DNA from: Kribbella soli
GTDB taxonomy: Bacteria > Actinomycetota > Actinomycetes > Propionibacteriales > Kribbellaceae
Length of the DNA: 64,000 nucleotides
NCBI RefSeq assembly: GCF_004331345.1
Contig: NZ_SJJZ01000002.1
Span: 682,001-746,000 of the forward strand
Reading direction: 5' to 3'
Shown: piece after piece, positions 58,998-64,000 of the stretch
How the letters are laid out: each line of letters opens with the position of its first letter
Numbering within the stretch: position 1 is the stretch's first letter
Position numbers and translations under genes: made by a program
The notes under the pieces: model-generated
What the model saw: the letters and a program-made list of their open reading frames with translations, nothing else
Database searches by the model: none
What the model was told of the DNA's origin: nothing

Positions 58998-61610
58998 ATG
59001 CCGGGCGATCAGAACACAAGGGTGGGCGACGGGCGCAGTACTTCACCGGATGCGCCGTTCGAAGGTCGGGGGACCTCAGCGGCCAGGACTTCGACGGTCC
59101 CATCCGGGACGGTACCGCGGCCGCGGCTTGTCGATCGCTTGAACCTAGGGGTTCAGCGACCGTTGACGCTGATCAGTGCGCCCGCCGGTTTCGGAAAGAC
59201 GCTACTGGTGGACTCGTGGGCGGAGCTCTACGCAGGGCCGGCCGTGGTCACGCGGGCCGTCTTGGAGGTCGGCGGCGAACAGCCCGCGGCCATGGTGGAG
59301 GCGCTGCGCGACAACCTGCGCGGCGACGATCGCGACGTGCTGATCCTCGTGGTGGACTGCGGCGACCTCACGATCACACCGGAGTTGGGGCGGAGCCTCG
59401 ATCGCCTCATCCGCGGCAACGCGGGACGCGTCCGGGCGGTCCTGGTGACGCGGTCCGACCCGTCGCTGCCCCTGCACCTCTACCGGTTGGCGGGCACCGT
59501 TGCCGAGATCCGGGCGGCTGACCTGGCCTTCACGACGGACGAGACAGCGGAGCTGATGCGCCGGCACAAGGTCGAACTGACCGACTCGGAGGTCGCCGAA
59601 CTACTGGCCCGGACCGACGGCTGGCCCGCCGGCCTGATGTTCGCGGCCATGAACCTCGCCGGGAAGGCCGACGCGGCCCAGGGCATCCGCGAGTTCCGCG
59701 GCGACGCCGGGAACATCTCGGCGTACCTGATGACGGAGGTTCTCGACGCGCAGCCCCGGGAGTTGCGTGAGTTCCTGCTCCGGACCTGCATCGTCGACGA
59801 GGTCAGGCCGGCGCTGGCCGCGGCTTTGACCGGGCGCGCCTGTGATCTTCGGTCACTGCAGTTCATCTCCCACGGCAACTCGTTCATCCGGCCTGTTCCG
59901 GGGACCGCGGACTGCTACACCTACCAGCCTCTGTTCCGCGAGTTTCTTCGCGCTTACCTGCGGTTCGAGATGCCGGATGCAGCTCGTGCCCTGCACGTCG
60001 CCGCCGCTACCTGGTTTGCCGAGAACGGTCGGCCGCTCACAGCGATCCGCCACGCCGTCGCGGCCGGTGACTGGCAGCACGCAGCCCGGTACCTGGTGGA
60101 GGATCTTGACGTTGCCGGTCTCCTCGTCGGGCGCCGGCGCCGCCGGCTGACACCGCTGTTCGCCGGCTTCCCCGATGAGCTGGACGGTTCCGAGGCCGGG
60201 GTCGTCCGGGCCGCCCGAGCGCTGGCCGCGTTCGACGTCGATCGCTGTACGGCGGAACTCGGCAAGGCCAGGGCGTGCCTCGACCAGCAGGCATCCGGCC
60301 GAAGCCAGGTGGTCGAGCCGGCCATCAGCGTGCTGCAAGGGGCCTGCGCGAGCCTCGGGAGGGATTCGGGGATCGCACTGGGCGTCGTCCTGAACGCGGA
60401 GGCCAGGCTGCGAGCGACATCGCCGGAATCAGCTGTCGCGCGGCCGGAATCGAGGCTGCTGGTCGCCGCCTGCAAGGGTCGGGTACTGCTCGAGCGCGGA
60501 GACTTCCCAGCAGCCCAGGCGGCCTTGAGCGAAGCTATCGCGATCGCGGAGGACGCCGGAGCCCAGGAGGCTCTGGGCCACCTCTTCGGCATGGCCGCGC
60601 TGGTGGAGGCGGTCTGGGGACATCTGCGACGAGCCGGGGAGCTCGTCGCGTACGCGACCGAGCTGGTCGAGTCCGGTTCACAACCGGCCATGCCTCAGTC
60701 AGTGATCGTGGCCGAGGCCTGGCTACGTACCGAACAGGGCGATCTGCCCGCTGCCGAAGCCATGGTGCAGCGCGCCGCAGAGGCCGCACCGACCCACAAC
60801 ACGCGAGTGCTCGCTGCCGCACTCGCTCTGGTTCGCGCCCGGCTGCTGCGGGCCGGTGGTGACCTCGATCTGGCCGCCGCGGAACTGCGGGCCGCGAGCT
60901 ACAGCTACGGCGCACAGGGCTGGCTCGGCCAGGCCCTGATCGTCGACGAGGCGAAGCTGCTCGTCGCACAGCACCAGCCGCAGGAGGCCATCTCGGTGAT
61001 CAAGCACTCCCAGGGGCGTGACCAAGTCGGATCGCTCCTGGTTCTGCAGCGAGCAGCTGCCGAGGCCGGCGAGCGGCAGCCCGCTCAATCACCGCGCATC
61101 ACAGATCGCGCCGCCGCACTCGAAACTCAGGTGGACAGCTGGCTGATCCAAGCCGACGTGTCGATCAGAACCGGGGACACCGGACGCAGCGGGCTCTGCC
61201 TGGAACGCGCCCTCAGGCTGGCCGCCCCCGAGCATCTCCGCCGTCCGTTCGCCGAGGCGCCACCGTCGCTGGGAAGGCTGCTCGAGTCGACCGGTGACCT
61301 GGTCAGACGGCATCCGTGGCTCCGCGCGGAGAGTGTTCTTCGACGCGACCGCACCGCGGCCGGTCGCAGGCCGGCGCCGCGGCCCGAGGTGATCGTCACC
61401 ATGTCGTTGACCAGCAAAGAGCATGAGGTGCTCGAATACCTCGCGGAGCTGCTGACCACCGAAGAGATCGCCGCCACCATGTACGTCTCCGTCAACACGG
61501 TCCGGAGCCACGTCCGAAGCATCCTCCGCAAGCTGAGCGCATCCCGCCGGAACGAGGCCGTCCGGCGAGCATGGGAGTTGGGTCTGCTGCCCGCGCGTCC
61601 GGAGGCCTAG
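58998..61610 (+). CDS. Large MalT-like LuxR-family ATPase regulator
   Basis: An 870-residue signal-transduction ATPase. Near the N terminus the Walker A APAGFGKTLL (61-70) and a Walker B-like LILVVDCGD follow a PRPRLVDRL start; the middle (about 400-760) is a repeat-rich helical sensor of TPR-like hairpins; the C terminus (about 800-865) is a LuxR HTH (LTSKEHEVLEYLAELLTTEE, YVSVNTVRSHVRSILRKLSA). Such STAND-type regulators bind an inducer, oligomerise and activate transcription. AGGAGGGG precedes the ATG. The stop overlaps a convergent gene end. Divergent neighbours are small proteins A and B, which could be partners or targets. Confidence 0.92.
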   Translation: MPGDQNTRVGDGRSTSPDAPFEGRGTSAARTSTVPSGTVPRPRLVDRLNLGVQRPLTLISAPAGFGKTLLVDSWAELYAGPAVVTRAVLEVGGEQPAAMVEALRDNLRGDDRDVLILVVDCGDLTITPELGRSLDRLIRGNAGRVRAVLVTRSDPSLPLHLYRLAGTVAEIRAADLAFTTDETAELMRRHKVELTDSEVAELLARTDGWPAGLMFAAMNLAGKADAAQGIREFRGDAGNISAYLMTEVLDAQPRELREFLLRTCIVDEVRPALAAALTGRACDLRSLQFISHGNSFIRPVPGTADCYTYQPLFREFLRAYLRFEMPDAARALHVAAATWFAENGRPLTAIRHAVAAGDWQHAARYLVEDLDVAGLLVGRRRRRLTPLFAGFPDELDGSEAGVVRAARALAAFDVDRCTAELGKARACLDQQASGRSQVVEPAISVLQGACASLGRDSGIALGVVLNAEARLRATSPESAVARPESRLLVAACKGRVLLERGDFPAAQAALSEAIAIAEDAGAQEALGHLFGMAALVEAVWGHLRRAGELVAYATELVESGSQPAMPQSVIVAEAWLRTEQGDLPAAEAMVQRAAEAAPTHNTRVLAAALALVRARLLRAGGDLDLAAAELRAASYSYGAQGWLGQALIVDEAKLLVAQHQPQEAISVIKHSQGRDQVGSLLVLQRAAAEAGERQPAQSPRITDRAAALETQVDSWLIQADVSIRTGDTGRSGLCLERALRLAAPEHLRRPFAEAPPSLGRLLESTGDLVRRHPWLRAESVLRRDRTAAGRRPAPRPEVIVTMSLTSKEHEVLEYLAELLTTEEIAATMYVSVNTVRSHVRSILRKLSASRRNEAVRRAWELGLLPARPEA

Positions 61611-62107
61611 TCTCCCCGGTACGGACTCCCTCCGGTGCCCGGTGGCCGCACCTCGCGACCGTGGAACGTCAACGCCCAGATCACCAGGACGTCCACGGCG
61701 ACCATGATCGTGGTCCACCCCGGATACGCGGCGAGGAACGCGATGTTCACCAGGATGCTCACGACGGCAAGGATCACGCCGACGATCCGGGCCCACACCT
61801 GACCGAGGAGGACACAGAATCCGGCCACGAAGACGACGGTGCCGACCAACAGGTGCCCCCACCCCCAGGCGGTGTAGTCGAGGTGAATCGCGAGACGGTC
61901 GTTCTGGACGTAGAAGTCGTCGTTGACCAGGGCGACGAATCCCTGGAAGACGTGAAAGGCTCCGAGAACGATCATCATCACGCCCGCGAAGATGATCGGG
62001 CCGACCCAGCCCCGTCGCTCCAGCCCAGGCAGTCGTACGCCGCTCTCCTCCGGTGGCTGCGGTGCCTGATGCCTCGGCGTCTGGGCGCCCTGCTCGGTGT
62101 CGGCCAT
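61607..62107 (-). CDS. DUF7144-like four-helix membrane protein
   Basis: A 166-residue protein with four membrane helices and the conserved WVGPIIFAGVMMIVLGAFHV, then GFVALVNDDFYV, typical of the actinobacterial DUF7144 (stress-associated) family. Polar N terminus with Gln and Pro. ATG at 62107 after GAGGAG. Two bases upstream ends the RDD gene: one operon. Confidence 0.85.
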   Translation of the reverse strand: MADTEQGAQTPRHQAPQPPEESGVRLPGLERRGWVGPIIFAGVMMIVLGAFHVFQGFVALVNDDFYVQNDRLAIHLDYTAWGWGHLLVGTVVFVAGFCVLLGQVWARIVGVILAVVSILVNIAFLAAYPGWTTIMVAVDVLVIWALTFHGREVRPPGTGGSPYRGD

Positions 62108-62109
62108 GG

Positions 62110-62604
62110 TCAACTCCTCATCGTGGTTGCCCGGGGTCGCCAGTCGTAGATGACCGACGTACGCAGGACGAGGTCCTGCACGGAGTTGTGCTGCCGGCCA
62201 CCGGCACACAACAGCAGCCCGAGCGGGAACAAGGCACAGAAGACGGCACGCAGCAGTGCGACGTGCGGCCGCAGCAATCCCCCACGACCGCTGACCACCC
62301 GCAGGCCCATGACGTGACAGCCGTAGGTCCGTCCGGTGGCCGACCACGCGACCGCGAGGTAGACGACGAGAATCAGCAGCCCGGTCGTCACGCCCGGCAC
62401 CGGCGATGCCTCACTGAACTGGAAACCCCGTGGATTGATCAAGAACCTCAGCCCGTTCACGGACAGGTAGCCGCCCAGCAGCACTGCTACCACCACGACC
62501 CCGTCGATGACACCGGCGATCGACCGGCTGACGAGACCCGCGCGTCGTCCCTGGTACGGCTGGGCTTCCCGCGGGACGATCGACACGGGTGCATCCGTTC
62601 TCAT
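62110..62604 (-). CDS. RDD-family membrane protein
   Basis: A 164-residue protein with three to four helices and the family signature at the start, YQGRRAGLVSRSIAGVIDGVV (the Arg-Asp pair of RDD appears as RSIAGVID). Other helices are LLILVVYLAVAWSATGRTYGCHVMG and ALFPLGLLLCAG. RDD proteins are of mixed or unknown function, some in Na+/solute exchange. Its start overlaps the previous gene by 4 bp (ATGA). Confidence 0.88.
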   Translation of the reverse strand: MRTDAPVSIVPREAQPYQGRRAGLVSRSIAGVIDGVVVVAVLLGGYLSVNGLRFLINPRGFQFSEASPVPGVTTGLLILVVYLAVAWSATGRTYGCHVMGLRVVSGRGGLLRPHVALLRAVFCALFPLGLLLCAGGRQHNSVQDLVLRTSVIYDWRPRATTMRS

Positions 62605-63167
62605 GGTTGCGCGGGTGCCGTCTCGGGTTCTGTCCGGCCACGTCGCAGCCGCAGGCGGGCCACCACCCGGCCGACGGCTTCATCGCCGGAGATGCCCTGC
62701 ATGCGTACGCCGCGGACGGTGTCGGAGGCAACGGATCCGGTGGACTGCCGGATCATCTCGGCGAGATCGACCTCGGCGATGACCCCTTCGGCCATCTCGG
62801 CCATGTCGATCCGCTTCAGCACCTCTGCTGCCACCGCTGGAACCAGCCGGTCGAGCACGACCGACAGTTGACGCTCCAGCTCCTGGCGGCCTTGGCCACC
62901 GCGCCGGCCGACAGCCTCCAGCCAGGTGGCTGCCTGGTACCGCTCCGCCAGCACCGGAGGCCGCAAGATCACGACGGCGACGGGGCTGAGGACTCCCCCG
63001 ACCCGGCGCCGGACCGGGGTGAGGGCTCCCCCTACCCGGCGTCCGACCGTCTGCGCGGCGGCCGCCGCCAGCATGGAAGCCCCGACTGCCGCGTCGAGCA
63101 CGAGGATCGCGTCCCGGCTCGGCGACGGCACGTCAGGCGGGTTTTCGGACTGCTCTGAAGTACCCAC
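62601..63167 (-). CDS. Uncharacterised protein before the RDD gene
   Basis: A 188-residue protein, probably with one or two weak membrane helices near the N terminus (ILVLDAAVGASMLAAAAAQT) and VVILRPPVLAERYQAATW, then an amphipathic helical stretch with IDMAEMAEGVIAEVDLAEMI, which repeats an x-DMAEM/VDLAEM pattern. Actinobacterial, RDD-associated. Start overlaps are tight, so it belongs to the RDD-DUF7144 operon. Confidence 0.75.
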   Translation of the reverse strand: MGTSEQSENPPDVPSPSRDAILVLDAAVGASMLAAAAAQTVGRRVGGALTPVRRRVGGVLSPVAVVILRPPVLAERYQAATWLEAVGRRGGQGRQELERQLSVVLDRLVPAVAAEVLKRIDMAEMAEGVIAEVDLAEMIRQSTGSVASDTVRGVRMQGISGDEAVGRVVARLRLRRGRTEPETAPAQP

Positions 63168-63191
63168 GCAACCATGCTCCGTCCGGCTGCC

Positions 63192-64000
63192 CTAGGCCGC
63201 CTCATCCTTGGTGGGGGAAACCGTCCGACCCGGGTCTGGTTCAGTTCCGAGCCAGGACCGCACGCGACGGGCCAGCCACCCCTGACTGCGGTCGAACTCC
63301 GCGCCGATCACGGTCGCGATGACGACGATCAGCGCAACGGCCAGCAGCCAGCCGACCAGGGCCAGCGTGACACCGAACAGGCCGTACCGCTCGCTGTTCG
63401 TCTCCATCATCCGGGGCATGTAGACGGTGGATGCGACGCTGTAGGCAGCGCCGCACACGCTCGCCAGTACTCCAGAGGGCACCAGCCGTCGCCAGTGGAC
63501 CCGGCCGTCGAGCAGCAGCCAAGGAACGCAGATCCACAGCAACACGCCGGTCAGGATCGAGACCGTGACGCTGAGCAGCCAGTCCATCGGCAGCGCGCGC
63601 AGCGCCGAGCGGGCCAGATACAGCAAGGCGATCTGCAACAGCAGCGCAGCCAGCCCGACGAACGTCATCAGCGAGCCACGCACGCCCGCGGCAGGCGGGA
63701 GCCGCCAGGCGTCCTGGTACAGCCGCTGCAGCCGGCGGGCGAGCGACACTGCGGAGAAGACCAGGATCACGACGCTCAGGACGCCGATACTCGATCCACC
63801 CGCGGGCCGCGCGAACACCTCCGTGACGGCCTCGGCCGCGTTGCCGGTCAGCTCGAACCTCTGGACGAGTCCCTTCGCGACGAGGTCACGGCGGTCCGCC
63901 GGAGCGAGCGTGGAGACCAGGAGCAGGAGGGGAATGAGCGCCGTCAGCGCCTGCGAGGCGATGACCATCGCCCGGTCGACGCCGCGCAGGGCCACGAAGG
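63192..64000 (-). CDS. YihY/BrkB-like membrane protein, 5' end outside the window
   Basis: The window holds the C-terminal 269 codons of a YihY/BrkB relative: SIGVLSVVILVFSAVSLARRLQR (the family's central part), LLWICVPWLLLDGRVHWRRL, and a polar tail. About five helices are visible. The GTG at 63993-63995 is not credible as a start because the reading frame continues upstream, so the gene is cut by the window edge. Same family as the protein at 6266. The stop is 24 bp upstream of the following operon's first start. Confidence 0.75.
   Translation of the reverse strand, partial: FVALRGVDRAMVIASQALTALIPLLLLVSTLAPADRRDLVAKGLVQRFELTGNAAEAVTEVFARPAGGSSIGVLSVVILVFSAVSLARRLQRLYQDAWRLPPAAGVRGSLMTFVGLAALLLQIALLYLARSALRALPMDWLLSVTVSILTGVLLWICVPWLLLDGRVHWRRLVPSGVLASVCGAAYSVASTVYMPRMMETNSERYGLFGVTLALVGWLLAVALIVVIATVIGAEFDRSQGWLARRVRSWLGTEPDPGRTVSPTKDEAA

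Noticed and set aside
1..64000. tRNA, rRNA, CRISPR arrays, insertion sequences or integrases
   Set aside because: I scanned by eye for cloverleaf-type arms, regular short repeats with spacers, and transposase motifs and saw none; a tool search could still find a single tRNA.

Overview
This 64 kb window is high-GC DNA with dense, mostly short-spaced genes, GTG and TTG starts next to ATG, purine-rich ribosome binding sites, and many actinobacterial families (ANTAR and GAF regulators, DUF3618, DUF2252, CGNR, HSP18-type regulator, SHOCT proteins, DevS-like kinase). It is almost certainly a chromosome segment of a soil actinobacterium. Kribbella or a close relative in the Propionibacteriales is my best guess, from general resemblance only. 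I saw no rRNA, tRNA, CRISPR array, transposase, integrase or prophage.

Layout. 0.2-5.4 kb: a tandem GNAT acetyltransferase, a GH78 alpha-L-rhamnosidase, an unknown exported protein and a rhomboid protease. 5.5-8.8 kb: a leftward stress/envelope operon (holin-like protein, DUF3618 protein, YihY/BrkB protein, GAF-ANTAR regulator). 9.1-14.4 kb: Hsp20 with its divergent regulator and twin operators, DUF2188-like small proteins, a haem-oxygenase-fold protein with a suspected 5' frameshift, and a FAD oxidoreductase fused to a Rieske domain. 14.4-23.5 kb: AzlC/AzlD exporter with a CGNR regulator, a Ser/Thr kinase, a redox locus under a LysR regulator, and HrpB helicase. 23.6-26.6 kb: lectin remnant, SRPBCC protein, CsbD, hemerythrin, MerR and GAF-ANTAR regulators.

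26.6-46.1 kb is the most coherent part: fourteen consecutive leftward genes for an arabinose-containing glycan. They encode a ChvE/GguAB-type monosaccharide ABC transporter, two neighbouring LacI paralogues, AraB, AraD, AraA, a third LacI regulator, a GH36 alpha-galactosidase, a MalEFG-type oligosaccharide ABC transporter without its own ATPase, and a secreted clan GH-A hydrolase (GH39-like). The set reads as: external release of a galactosyl-arabinose oligosaccharide, import, internal cleavage by GH36, and arabinose use through AraA, AraB and AraD. Four copies of a 14-bp LacI-type operator tie the ara genes to the monosaccharide transporter; a different operator (TGATAGCGATATCA) precedes the GH36 operon.

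46.4-64 kb: an FG-GAP repeat protein, a DevS/DosS-like haem-GAF histidine kinase without a response regulator, a secreted heparinase II/III-like protein, HdeD, SHOCT proteins, DUF2252, a K+ channel, a 14-TM MFS exporter, a run of small unknown proteins, a large MalT/LuxR-type ATPase regulator, and a final operon (RDD, YihY) cut by the window end. Three DosR/DevR-like boxes lie in intergenic DNA around the kinase. Several intergenic spaces between convergent genes hold strong hairpins that look like two-way terminators.
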